NCBI GenBank assembly: GCA_964437365.1
Contig: CAYTGM010000006.1
Location: 124,001-188,000, forward strand
Source of the DNA: CAYTGM01 sp964437365
GTDB taxonomy: Bacteria > Sumerlaeota > Sumerlaeia > SLMS01
Direction: 5' to 3'
DNA length: 64,000 nt
This document shows, piece by piece, positions 24,310 to 32,674 of the stretch. A program made the position numbers and the translations under genes. Numbering within the stretch: position 1 is the first letter of the stretch; each line of letters opens with the position of its first letter. Under the pieces are notes generated by a model. The model was not told the DNA's origin, made no database searches, and saw only the letters and a list, made by a program, of their open reading frames with translations.

Positions 24310-27300
24310 ATGATGCATCAAGCTCAGAACAAATGGCTATTCTGTATTGACGTTGGAGGTACCTTCACCGACTGCGTTGCCTATTCGCCAACAGGCGACC
24401 TGATCATTGAAAAGCTCTTAAGCTCCTCTCAGGTTAAAGGGCTTTTAGAAAGTAGCAACGGAGCTCATGTTGTTCTCAAAAGTGGGAATCAGCACCTTCC
24501 AGCTGGTTTCTACAAGGGATATCAATTTGAAAATAGCTCTGGTAAATCAACGATCGTGGCGTCCACTTCTACAAGGGCAGGCGAGCTTACCGTAACTCTC
24601 CGTGAGGAAATCAGTGGATTAACAAACGATCGTCAAGTCACCATCAGTTCGCCGGAACCCTCCCCGATTTTCATGATCCGTAAGGTATTGGGACTGACAC
24701 TCGACCAGAAAATCGAAGACATTGAACTTCGACTCGGAACAACGATCGCCACCAACGCTTTACTTGAGCGAAAAGGAGCAAGAGTCGCCCTTCTAGCCAC
24801 CGCTGGTCATCGCGACATGCTCGAGATCGGCTATCAGGAACGCGCAAAAATATTTGCTTTAAATGTCTATAAGAGCAGCCCTCTCTATGAAGAATCGATC
24901 GATGTGAGTGAAAGAATTACGGCTGACGGAACAGTACTGTGTCCACTTGATGAACAGAAAGTGAAGGAGCAGCTCGAATCTCTTAAAGCCAAAGGGATAG
25001 AATCGCTCGCCATCTGTTTTCTTCACGCTTATCACAATCCTGCTCATGAATTGCGTGTACAGGAGCTGGCAGAGGAAATGGGCTTTCAATGTATTCGTTG
25101 TTCTTCGAATGTTTCTTCAACGATTCGCATCGTTCCTCGTGGAGACACCACCGTTGTCGATGCCTATTTAACGCCTGTAATTCAGGACTATCTAAAAACG
25201 ATATCTAACGAACTCTCACAGAGCTCTCTTCGGGTCATGACAAGTTCAGGAGCGCTCATTTCGCCCGAGCTTATCTCGGGGAAAGACCTGGTCTTGAGTG
25301 GTCCCGCAGGTGGAATCGTCGGTTATGCGGAAACCGCCTTCTCTTCTGGATACGAAAATTCGATAGGGTTTGACATGGGCGGGACCAGCACCGATGTGAG
25401 TCGATTTTCCGGTGTCTATACCTATGAGTACGAAACCGTTAAAGCACAAACACGCCTCGTCACTCCGATGCTTTCTATTGAAACTGTGGCTGCAGGTGGT
25501 GGATCGATTTGTGGTTTTGATGGACAGAAGCTCTTTGTCGGACCCGAAAGTGCAGGCGCCTTTCCTGGTCCCGCCTGTTATGGAAACGGCGGTCCCCTTG
25601 CTGTAACAGATATCAATTATCTTTTGGGCATCCTTCCGGAAGATTTCTTTCCATTCACTCTCGACAAGAGAGCAGCGAAAGAAGAAGTCCAGAGAGTTAT
25701 TGGATCGATTCAGAGAGTATCAGGCCTCACAGAATCACCGGAAAACCTCGCTTCCGACTTTCGTAAAATTGCTTCGGAAACTATGGCCCTGGCTATACGC
25801 GGTATCACAGTTGAACAAGGCATCGACACAAAGGATTATATACTCTCATGCTTTGGGGGAGCAGGCGGACAACATGCCTGTGCCGTGGCCGAGGCTCTGC
25901 AGATCCAAAAGGTTCTTATCCATCCCTGTGCTGGAGTTCTGAGTGCTTTCGGTATGTCGCTGGCAAAAGAAAAGTACTTCGATGTAACACCAGTGCTCCA
26001 GACAGTTAAGGAAATATCTGAGGAAGAATTGGTGAGCTTATTCACCAAAACCGAAGAAAATCTTCGACAAACAACTCAACTACCGGATTCAAGTGATTGC
26101 GACTTGATCATAGAGAAATCACTCGAACTACGCTTCGTCGGACAAAGCACAACGATCGAAGTCGATTGGAACGGAAACCTCAAAGCGCTGACTCCATCCT
26201 ATCACGATGAATACGAAAGACTCCACGGGTATAAACTGGAGAACAGGGATATCGAGATCGTTAACTTACGCCTTCAGATCATTCTAAAGGGGCGTTCAAG
26301 GGTCTCCCCGACACCCATTCATAAAACATCAGGCAAGTCAGACCTGAAAACTGTCCGTTCGCAAAGCGTCTATATGGATGGTAAATGGGAAGATATTCCC
26401 GTCTATAACCGAGTTGATTTCCTCCCTGACATCTCCCTGTCAGGCCCAGCTCTCATCCTGGAAGAGACAGGCCTCATCTACGTCCAGAAAAACTGGTCGC
26501 TCAAAGTGGAAAAGGATCTCTCTATATGTCTGGAGAATTCGATCGCTGATAGTACTGATACAACAGACACGACAGAGGAAGAGCTGGAACCTCATCCCGC
26601 TGAACTTGAACTCTTCTACAATAACTTTACTTCAATCGCTGAGCAAATGGGAGCGGTCCTGCGTCGGGCTGCTATATCAGTGAACATTAAAGAACGTCTT
26701 GATTACTCATGTGCCCTCTTTTCCGGTGATGGCGAACTGGTGGTGAATGCTCCACATATGCCGGTTCATCTTGGTGCCATGAGCGAGACGATTAAATGCG
26801 TTCTGAGAGACATCGATGAAATAAACCCAGGTGACGTGATTGTATCAAACGACCCTTTACGTGGTGGGTCGCACATACCCGACATTACCGTCATCACGCC
26901 GCTCTTCAGCGATACGGGTCATCGCATAGCAATGGTAGCTTCGCGTGCACACCACGCAGAGATCGGGGGTATTCGACCCGGCAGCATGCCTCCTGATTCA
27001 AAGAACCTGACAGAAGAAGGCGTACTTATCAGCAATTTCAAGATCATAGACAACGGAGTTAATAGGTTCTCTGAAATGCGAGACTTGCTCTCGACAGGAA
27101 AGTATCCGTCCAGAACTCCCGATGAGAACATTCTCGATATTCAGGCGCAGATTGCCTCAAATAATAAGGGAGTTCAAGAACTCCAGAAGTATATATCAAG
27201 ACGCGGGCTGAAGCGAACGTTGTCCTACATGAAGTTCCTGCAGGAGACGACAGAACGAAAAGTCAGGCATCGTTTGAAGGGGTTGCCAGATGGGGCATAT

Positions 27301-28140
27301 TCTTTCACCGACTATCTCGATCAGGGCTACCCCATTAAGGTGAGGATCAACATCTCAGGTGATGAAGCAGTGATCGACTTTACCGGAACGGCTCCTGTGA
27401 TGTCCGAGAACCTGAATGCCAACCGTGGTATTGTTGTCGCAGCAGTTCTCTATGTCTTTCGTATTTTGCTGGAAGAAGAAATTCCCCTTAACGCAGGAAT
27501 GCTTGCTCCTGTTAAGCTTGTTTTGCCTGAATGTCTATTGAACCCTCCAGTCAGAAAGAACCCGGAGGATTGCGCGGCTGTTGTTGGAGGTAACGTTGAA
27601 ACCTCGCAGCGTGTCGTAGATGTCTTGCTTGGTGCCCTTGGCATCTGTGCCGCCAGCCAGGGGACCATGAACAATCTATCCTTTGGAAACGATCGTTTTG
27701 GCTATTACGAGACGATATGCGGAGGGACCGGAGCAGGGAACGGTTTTCACGGAGCAAATGCAATACACAGTCACATGACTAATACACGCATTACAGACCC
27801 CGAGGTGCTGGAACATCGCTACCCGGTAAGGCTGAATCGTTTTGAAGTGAGGAAGGAGTCTGGCGGATCGGGGGAATGGCGAGGCGGTGATGGGGTCATC
27901 AGAGAAATTGAGTTTTTGGAAGAGATGGAACTCTCGTTGTTAACACAACGTCGGGTCTATGCACCCTACGGCTTGGCAGGCGGAGATGACGGGTCCAAAG
28001 GGAGGAATGTGTTTCTTCCACAGGGAGGGAAAGAAGAGGATTTACCATCGTCCGCGATGAGGACTGTACAGAGTGGAGATCGCATCCGCCTCTACTCCCC
28101 CGGCGGCGGCGGGTACGGGAAAGAGAAAAGAGACAGCTAA
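24310..28140 (+). CDS. 5-oxoprolinase / hydantoinase A-B fusion (ATP-dependent)
   Basis: The 1276-residue enzyme fuses HyuA-type and HyuB-type domains, as in OPLAH-like 5-oxoprolinases that open oxoproline to glutamate using ATP. The HyuA half (to about residue 750) has the ATPase phosphate motif DVGGTFTDC, RLGTTIATNALLERKGA, GFDMGGTSTDVSRF, and CFGGAGGQHACAVAEAL. The HyuB half (about 770-1276) has SVNIKERLDYSCALFSGDG, DVIVSNDPLRGGSHIPD, SRAHHAEIGG, CGGTGAGNGFHGANAIHSH and the glycine-rich end YSPGGGGYGK. About 90 residues are inserted between the N-terminal 'GGTFTDC' part and 'LGTTIATNALL', a beta-rich insertion I recall from related long members. The exact substrate (oxoproline or a hydantoin) is uncertain. 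It follows lgt by 24 bases, but a shared function is not evident. Confidence 0.9.
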   Translation: MMHQAQNKWLFCIDVGGTFTDCVAYSPTGDLIIEKLLSSSQVKGLLESSNGAHVVLKSGNQHLPAGFYKGYQFENSSGKSTIVASTSTRAGELTVTLREEISGLTNDRQVTISSPEPSPIFMIRKVLGLTLDQKIEDIELRLGTTIATNALLERKGARVALLATAGHRDMLEIGYQERAKIFALNVYKSSPLYEESIDVSERITADGTVLCPLDEQKVKEQLESLKAKGIESLAICFLHAYHNPAHELRVQELAEEMGFQCIRCSSNVSSTIRIVPRGDTTVVDAYLTPVIQDYLKTISNELSQSSLRVMTSSGALISPELISGKDLVLSGPAGGIVGYAETAFSSGYENSIGFDMGGTSTDVSRFSGVYTYEYETVKAQTRLVTPMLSIETVAAGGGSICGFDGQKLFVGPESAGAFPGPACYGNGGPLAVTDINYLLGILPEDFFPFTLDKRAAKEEVQRVIGSIQRVSGLTESPENLASDFRKIASETMALAIRGITVEQGIDTKDYILSCFGGAGGQHACAVAEALQIQKVLIHPCAGVLSAFGMSLAKEKYFDVTPVLQTVKEISEEELVSLFTKTEENLRQTTQLPDSSDCDLIIEKSLELRFVGQSTTIEVDWNGNLKALTPSYHDEYERLHGYKLENRDIEIVNLRLQIILKGRSRVSPTPIHKTSGKSDLKTVRSQSVYMDGKWEDIPVYNRVDFLPDISLSGPALILEETGLIYVQKNWSLKVEKDLSICLENSIADSTDTTDTTEEELEPHPAELELFYNNFTSIAEQMGAVLRRAAISVNIKERLDYSCALFSGDGELVVNAPHMPVHLGAMSETIKCVLRDIDEINPGDVIVSNDPLRGGSHIPDITVITPLFSDTGHRIAMVASRAHHAEIGGIRPGSMPPDSKNLTEEGVLISNFKIIDNGVNRFSEMRDLLSTGKYPSRTPDENILDIQAQIASNNKGVQELQKYISRRGLKRTLSYMKFLQETTERKVRHRLKGLPDGAYSFTDYLDQGYPIKVRINISGDEAVIDFTGTAPVMSENLNANRGIVVAAVLYVFRILLEEEIPLNAGMLAPVKLVLPECLLNPPVRKNPEDCAAVVGGNVETSQRVVDVLLGALGICAASQGTMNNLSFGNDRFGYYETICGGTGAGNGFHGANAIHSHMTNTRITDPEVLEHRYPVRLNRFEVRKESGGSGEWRGGDGVIREIEFLEEMELSLLTQRRVYAPYGLAGGDDGSKGRNVFLPQGGKEEDLPSSAMRTVQSGDRIRLYSPGGGGYGKEKRDS

Positions 28141-28197
28141 CAACTGGGCATATTCTTGAATTGAACATCGTTACTTGGTGGATTTGGACATTCAGCA

Positions 28198-28647
28198 TTA
28201 ATCCAGGAAAAACCTTGGATCGTATTCAATGCCATTCTTCTTCAGTAATTCCTCATACTCATTTGCATAGTCCTTTCCTTTATGGTGATTTTCCTGATTT
28301 TCTATGTATTCATAAACTCGATGGCGTTGACTGTAACTTACGGTGAAAGCTCCATACCCTTGCTGCCAGTGAAACGGGGATTTGTTCGATTGGGCATTGT
28401 AGTTTTTGGACGAGTCCTTTTTCATATCTTGTACAACTTCAGCCACCGATGGTTTAGAACGTAAATAGCAGAGAAGATGGATATGATCGCTCATACCATT
28501 GACGATGAGAACTTTGCCACCATGATTTCTAACGACACCACAGATATAGGGATAGAGAGTATCTTTCGCCTCCTGGTCAATAAGGTGCTTTCTATGTTTG
28601 GTTGAAAATACGATATGATAGAGAAAATTCGTGTACGTATGTGCCAT
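28198..28647 (-). CDS. IS200-like Y1 transposase (REP-associated, RAYT)
   Basis: This single-domain HUH transposase of about 149 residues belongs to the TnpA Y1 family, which cuts and rejoins single-stranded DNA at hairpins. It starts MAHTYTNFLYHIVFSTKHR, typical of the REP-associated group. The HUH motif is SDHIHLLCYL and the nucleophile Tyr lies in YIENQENHHKGKDY. The frame is open 10 codons upstream, but the ATG at 28647 gives the family N-terminus; a run of T and a GAGGAA lie just before it. It appears intact (catalytic residues present, no internal stop). The neighbouring hairpins with GGCA/TGCC loops are likely its recognition structures. Confidence 0.88.
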   Translation of the reverse strand: MAHTYTNFLYHIVFSTKHRKHLIDQEAKDTLYPYICGVVRNHGGKVLIVNGMSDHIHLLCYLRSKPSVAEVVQDMKKDSSKNYNAQSNKSPFHWQQGYGAFTVSYSQRHRVYEYIENQENHHKGKDYANEYEELLKKNGIEYDPRFFLD

Positions 28648-28674
28648 GTGACATCTTTTTCTTGAGGAATGTCT

Positions 28675-28759
28675 CACCCCTGCCGGGGTGATTTTTGCTG
28701 GTACGAAATTGTCCCCGGGCGTTGTCCGGGGCTAAGATTTTCAGCTCCCTGCCGGGAGC
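28675..28759. repeat. REP-like hairpin cluster, left copy
   Basis: Three hairpins sit in a row: CACCCC-TGCC-GGGGTG (28675-28690), CCCCGGGC-GTT-GTCCGGGG with one mismatch (28713-28731), and GCTCCC-TGCC-GGGAGC (28744-28759). The middle one is followed by GGGGCTAAGAT. The cluster is the mirror image of the one at 29021-29105. Confidence 0.8.
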
Positions 28760-29020
28760 AAATCGGAGTACTAATCGAGTAAGTTGATATACACAAATAC
28801 GTTCCTCCACTCCACTAGTTCGAAAACTTTACATCCATAGAATTCATGAGATGGCCAAGCATCGTTTGTGTACTGCATGAGATATCAATATCCACCGATG
28901 ATTGATCTATCACCGATACTACCAAACTGAATTCCAGTTCCTGATATGCAAATCTTGTACTATTCCATAGCTCATTGCCACACACGCCATCCATTTCTAA
29001 GCCTTTAAATCTATCAAACA

Positions 29021-29105
29021 TTCATCCCGGCAGGGATGAAATGATCTTAGCCCCGGGCACCGCCCGGGGACCCCTCGAAAAAAAACAAATACCCCGGCAG
29101 GGGTA
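29021..29105. repeat. REP-like hairpin cluster, right copy (inverted)
   Basis: Three hairpins: TTCATCCC-GGCA-GGGATGAA (29021-29040), CCCCGGGC-ACC-GCCCGGGG (29051-29069), and TACCCC-GGCA-GGGGTA (29090-29105). ATCTTAGCCCC precedes the middle one, the reverse complement of GGGGCTAAGAT in the left cluster. The intervening 28760-29020 holds no gene I can support. Confidence 0.8.
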
Positions 29106-29133
29106 TAACATTAATCAAGAATCCATCTCCCCA

Positions 29134-30822
29134 TCAATAGATCAGCCACATTGGTGAACCCTGGTACGACCATATAGACGGCGAAAACCCTTCACGTCGT
29201 GCATTCGTTGCGCAATGGACGTTCCCCGACCAGGTATGATAACGCCAATCGTCTAAATAGTGCACATCCAACTCTACCCCAGCCTCCTCAAGAATCTCTT
29301 CAAAGTACTGCTGCATGAGATCGACACCCTCCGGTTCGGGACCATGAGGATCGGAAACATATATCGCCCCGTTCAATACCAGCGCATTCACCATAGAGGG
29401 AACGTAAGCTCCTCCATTGCTATAATAGGCGCTGGGTACACGAATAACGTCGTCTTCTGTTAGCCCCCATTCAGATTTCATCTGCTCGATGACTGGATCG
29501 ATCCGCGTCGTTTGAAGGTTAATATTATTATTGCGGAAGCTCGTTGCGTTTCGGAAAGCGCCCACCGTTTCGGTGTTGTTATAACGACGCATCATCGGCT
29601 CGGAGCTTAATCCGTCACCGACCCATTGATCCAAGAGATCATACATGACGCGCGTATCAGGGACGAGAATCTTTCCTTTCCCGTCGTTGCTCGGGACCCA
29701 CGCCACGATTTCATCAACGTGCTGAATGAGAAGCCAGCCTGTATCCAGGGCCAGGGCCGGCCCTTGCAACTCCTGGGCATTCAAGAAGGCGACCTGCTCA
29801 GGGTTCAGACTGTTCCCTGTGGCAGGGTTATACCCATAGTATATACGTCCGTAGGGATGCCCTTGAATGGGCGGTGTTACCTCGAGATTACCAAACCAGT
29901 CAAGCCATCCATCAGGTGAAGATCCTCCACCCTGCGTTGAGCGATAGTTACCAACCTTAATCCACCCAAAGTCGGGACCAAGCATTTCGTCTTTGGGATA
30001 ATCGCTAAGCGGCCATGAAGGCCCTCTGTTTGAACGAAGTACGACGGACATGCTCCGCCCGGGAACCTCTGAATAACCGATCTCCATGGCGTCCTGCATC
30101 CAGATATTATTGTTCGGGTAAGGCGCTGAGTGCGGACTGACAACCAGAGACGCATTAACTCCAGGGAGAAGGGAGGTGAGCTGGCCCTTCATCACATCGT
30201 TCCGATTGAGGTACTCGCGTAGATAGACACGGTCGGCTTTCTGAAAATTAGAGAGCATCAGCCAGGGCGCCACCCGTAATTGAACGGAATCGCTGAGTTC
30301 CAGATTTCCATCTTGAAGTGCAACTTCAAGGTCGATGAGTCCATCCCAGGACCCCGTTGCATAGGAATTCGCCTCTAGATAGACTGAAAGAGAATCTTCG
30401 ATATCATCCGAGAGCTGTATATTTGCTGATGAATTTTCTGTGACCAGCTGATAGACACCAGGAGACTTTTCCTGAAAAATCTGAACGAAAGGAACATCTT
30501 CGCTTGAAACATTCAGAGCAAGCATAGCGCCAGTTGAGCGATCGCCGAGTCCGCTGATTTGGATCTGCGCAAAGTCCAGCAGGTCATCGGGTCCATTAAC
30601 GATCGAATCAGCATGGTCAGGTTCGCCTGTATCCTGATCCGAATCGTTGTTATTAAGAACAACGGCGCCCCGCTGCCAGGTCCATTGTTCTTCGCCTGCC
30701 TCATCTTTCTGGGGATCAAGAATGGTATCCCGATCTGTATCGACAGTGAGATTCACCGCCATCCCAGAAATTGGAAGTATTGAAATAACAAAGGCTAAAA
30801 TGTGTTTAAAGACGTTCCTCAT
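29134..30822 (-). CDS. Exported protein-arginine deiminase (PAD)-like enzyme
   Basis: The 562-residue protein has a signal peptide (ILAFVISILPISGMA) and resembles animal peptidylarginine deiminases, which convert protein arginine to citrulline. All four catalytic positions are present: D244 in WMQDAMEIGY, H368 and D370 in IQHVDEIVAWV, and C537 in NVHCATNARR. Other PAD landmarks are NRGPSWPLSDYP, GPDFGWIKVG, FGNLEVTPP and YGRIYYG. The middle region, DTDRDTILDP and the Asp-rich NNNDSDQDTGEPDHAD, corresponds to the Ca-binding middle domain of PADs, so calcium dependence is likely. Bacterial relatives of the animal enzymes exist, and export implies action on periplasmic or extracellular substrates. 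GAGAGGGAACATC before the ATG supports the start. Confidence 0.87.
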   Translation of the reverse strand: MRNVFKHILAFVISILPISGMAVNLTVDTDRDTILDPQKDEAGEEQWTWQRGAVVLNNNDSDQDTGEPDHADSIVNGPDDLLDFAQIQISGLGDRSTGAMLALNVSSEDVPFVQIFQEKSPGVYQLVTENSSANIQLSDDIEDSLSVYLEANSYATGSWDGLIDLEVALQDGNLELSDSVQLRVAPWLMLSNFQKADRVYLREYLNRNDVMKGQLTSLLPGVNASLVVSPHSAPYPNNNIWMQDAMEIGYSEVPGRSMSVVLRSNRGPSWPLSDYPKDEMLGPDFGWIKVGNYRSTQGGGSSPDGWLDWFGNLEVTPPIQGHPYGRIYYGYNPATGNSLNPEQVAFLNAQELQGPALALDTGWLLIQHVDEIVAWVPSNDGKGKILVPDTRVMYDLLDQWVGDGLSSEPMMRRYNNTETVGAFRNATSFRNNNINLQTTRIDPVIEQMKSEWGLTEDDVIRVPSAYYSNGGAYVPSMVNALVLNGAIYVSDPHGPEPEGVDLMQQYFEEILEEAGVELDVHYLDDWRYHTWSGNVHCATNARREGFSPSIWSYQGSPMWLIY

Positions 30823-31340
30823 GATGTTCCCTCTCCTGAGGCGATGATAAGGAGAGATTTAGTAGTGGCCTGCGATCCTGATCAAGTCGGAATTGTGAAT
30901 ATCGAAAGCCCTACAAGATAAGTTAAAGGCTAGTAATTCGGTTGTATATCAAAGAGCAATGATATGGTGCACGAGGCATACTCGTAAGCGTTTTCTTCCC
31001 GAGCGAATTAGATTCCCAAGCCCCTTTCTTCTCGGAGAGTGATGGATAGCAAGAGATCTTCAGATGATAAGATTCACGTAGAATTCCCCAAAACAGGAAG
31101 ATTCATTGATCATTCTTAGCATCTACATACAACTTCAGGTGTATGTCTGGATCGTCGATTATCACAATCTACCTGCATTCAAGCTGCATACAGGTTGCTT
31201 ACTACCTGCTTTCCGATGCAGGTAGCAGGCAGGTGGAATGCATTTCAAAAGCAAGTCGATCAGGGTGGTAGCTCGTTTTTGCAAGCGCTTACGGAAACAC
31301 TTATAGATCCCAATGTCATTGGGCTTCTTAGATCTTGATT
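30823..31340. other. Intergenic region with an inverted-repeat cluster
   Basis: About 520 bases without a gene. The first part is upstream of the PAD gene and presumably carries its promoter. The region around 31169-31242 is dense in inverted repeats. CCCAATG-T-CATTGGG at about 31311-31325 is a further short palindrome. Confidence 0.5.
31169..31242. repeat. Inverted-repeat-rich intergenic element
   Basis: CTACCTGCAT (near 31169) pairs with ATGCAGGTAG (ending near 31225), and TGCATTC pairs with GAATGCA at the outer right edge. The reverse strand of 31229-31242 is TGCATTCCACCTGC, identical to 2467-2480. Several CCTGC/GCAGG words recur within 75 bases, suggesting a dispersed palindromic repeat. 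Confidence 0.55.
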
Positions 31341-31380
31341 AAGAAAGAAAAAGCTTCAATGTCATACCAGACACTGAAGC
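31341..31380 (-). terminator. Terminator of the secreted-paralogue gene cluster
   Basis: On the minus strand, GCTTCAGTGTC and GACATTGAAGC form a stem with one mismatch and a 6-base loop (31353-31380), followed by TTTTTCTTTCTT (31341-31352). It lies 44 bases after the stop of the gene at 31424. Confidence 0.82.
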
Positions 31381-31423
31381 CTACGTTCACTTAACCTACT
31401 TAGCAGATAAGGAGAAGAAATGA

Positions 31424-32644
31424 CTACCCACCTTCCTCGATGCTAACCCCTTTAATCCTTATCCCACCACTATGTGGCTGGCCGAAGGAAAGCAGATCCA
31501 CTGCCATACGCCAATTTGAAATTCCGTCACTCTCCCAGTCTACAGTGAGCTTGGTAGGAGGCAGTTCGCCAGGTTTGACAGCTATTGCCTTGAATTTTTG
31601 CTTTAAGCCATCCTCAGTATATAGACGAAAACGGAACTCGGGAAGAAAGAAATCCTCGCTTTCTACAATAGGCTCTATGCTGAAGGTAACCTGATAATCT
31701 CCTGAAGCAAGTGGCCGGAGGAGGTTTGATGTTTCCAGAAAACCGAAAACACTTTCTGCTTCGCTTATCTTTTTTATTTGAGGCTTCGATGTAAGTTTAA
31801 ATCCTGGAGATGTAAATTGTTCGAATGAGACACCGTTCCATTTCCCTTCGAAAGGGTGATTGATGGCTAATTCAACATCTTCAATCTCCGCTGTGGTTGG
31901 ATCGTTGTCACTGAGACAATTCAGGGCGAACGTCTCATTTTCGGGACCGCTGTATTGTGATCGACTCAGAAAAATATAGTGTCGTCCCGCTGGCAGGTTT
32001 GCGAAGTAGGTTCTATTGCCATTGGTCTCATCTATATACTCTTCAAATGTTCCGGATAATTGACCAGCTTCGTTGTAGGTCTTATAGTGATCAAGAATCC
32101 CACCAGGCGTTTCAAAGAGAAAATCTAAGGGCTCCGCAAGGTCAATTGCAAATATTCTATAGTATGAGTATATACATATTGGGGACGGACAAGGCTGTTC
32201 GTAGTAGAAGTCGGCCCTGTCCATCACTACGCTTTCGCCACAGTCAAGACTCAAGACCTTCGATAATCTGGCTTGAACATCAAAACCATCAAGTGTCTGG
32301 CTATACACACGGATTAGTATTTCTCCTTCAGGAACAATTGTGGCCTTTCGAGCGGAATCCAGGTATACCAATGGGACCAGTTGTTCAGCAGTCGCATCAA
32401 AATAATCTAATTTTCGTCCATCATATCCATTGGCGATTAATGAAAATAGAGTGTCGTTAGCCCAGGTATATTCCTTCATGTAATAGTCTGTGCCATCAAC
32501 CTCGACGATGGGGTCAGTTGCCTCAAAAGTATCAACAATCCTAATCCCGTCTTCTGATATAGTCAGTCCATCTCCTCTTAACGTGCTGCTGCATACAAGG
32601 CAAAAAGCGAGGAGGAACAATATGCTGCGATTGAATAAGTTCAT
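31424..32644 (-). CDS. Exported protein, paralogue 1 of an unrecognised secreted family
   Basis: The 406-residue protein has a signal peptide (ILFLLAFCLVCSSTLRG) and belongs to no family I recognise. Its N-terminal 250 residues are beta-rich with paired Cys (CGESVV, CPSPICIYS, ALNCLS). The last 150 residues are a module shared with the next two genes: W-N-G start, FTSPGFKL, VFGFLE, PLASGDYQVTFSIEP, LPEFRFRLYTEDGLKQ, then TVDWESDGISNWRMAVDLLSF and GGIRIKGVSIE. The conserved W-x-SDG-x3-W and D-x-L-x-F pattern suggests a beta-sandwich, perhaps ligand- or carbohydrate-binding, but that is a guess. AGGGAG precedes the ATG. It is the last gene of the cluster, with a terminator 44 bases beyond. Confidence 0.8.
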   Translation of the reverse strand: MNLFNRSILFLLAFCLVCSSTLRGDGLTISEDGIRIVDTFEATDPIVEVDGTDYYMKEYTWANDTLFSLIANGYDGRKLDYFDATAEQLVPLVYLDSARKATIVPEGEILIRVYSQTLDGFDVQARLSKVLSLDCGESVVMDRADFYYEQPCPSPICIYSYYRIFAIDLAEPLDFLFETPGGILDHYKTYNEAGQLSGTFEEYIDETNGNRTYFANLPAGRHYIFLSRSQYSGPENETFALNCLSDNDPTTAEIEDVELAINHPFEGKWNGVSFEQFTSPGFKLTSKPQIKKISEAESVFGFLETSNLLRPLASGDYQVTFSIEPIVESEDFFLPEFRFRLYTEDGLKQKFKAIAVKPGELPPTKLTVDWESDGISNWRMAVDLLSFGQPHSGGIRIKGVSIEEGG

Positions 32645-32674
32645 TTTTCAACTCCCTGAAGTCGATTCTGAGGT

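Larger units (their letters stand above)
28198..29105. mobile_element. IS200-like/RAYT transposase with flanking REP-like hairpin clusters
   Basis: A Y1 transposase gene (28198-28647) is followed, on its upstream side, by two hairpin clusters (28675-28759 and 29021-29105) arranged as mirror images about a non-coding segment of about 260 bases. This composition is what is called a REPtron: a REP-associated tyrosine transposase beside its inverted REP units. Element ends cannot be fixed without other copies in the genome. Confidence 0.7.

Noticed and set aside
24440..24720. About 90-residue insertion in the HyuA half of the 5-oxoprolinase as a novel feature
   Set aside because: As far as I recall, a similar beta-rich insertion occurs in other long fused members, so I do not present it as new.
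28815..29021. 68-codon minus-strand frame between the REP clusters
   Set aside because: It starts inside a REP hairpin, has no recognisable domain and no ribosome site; likely chance.
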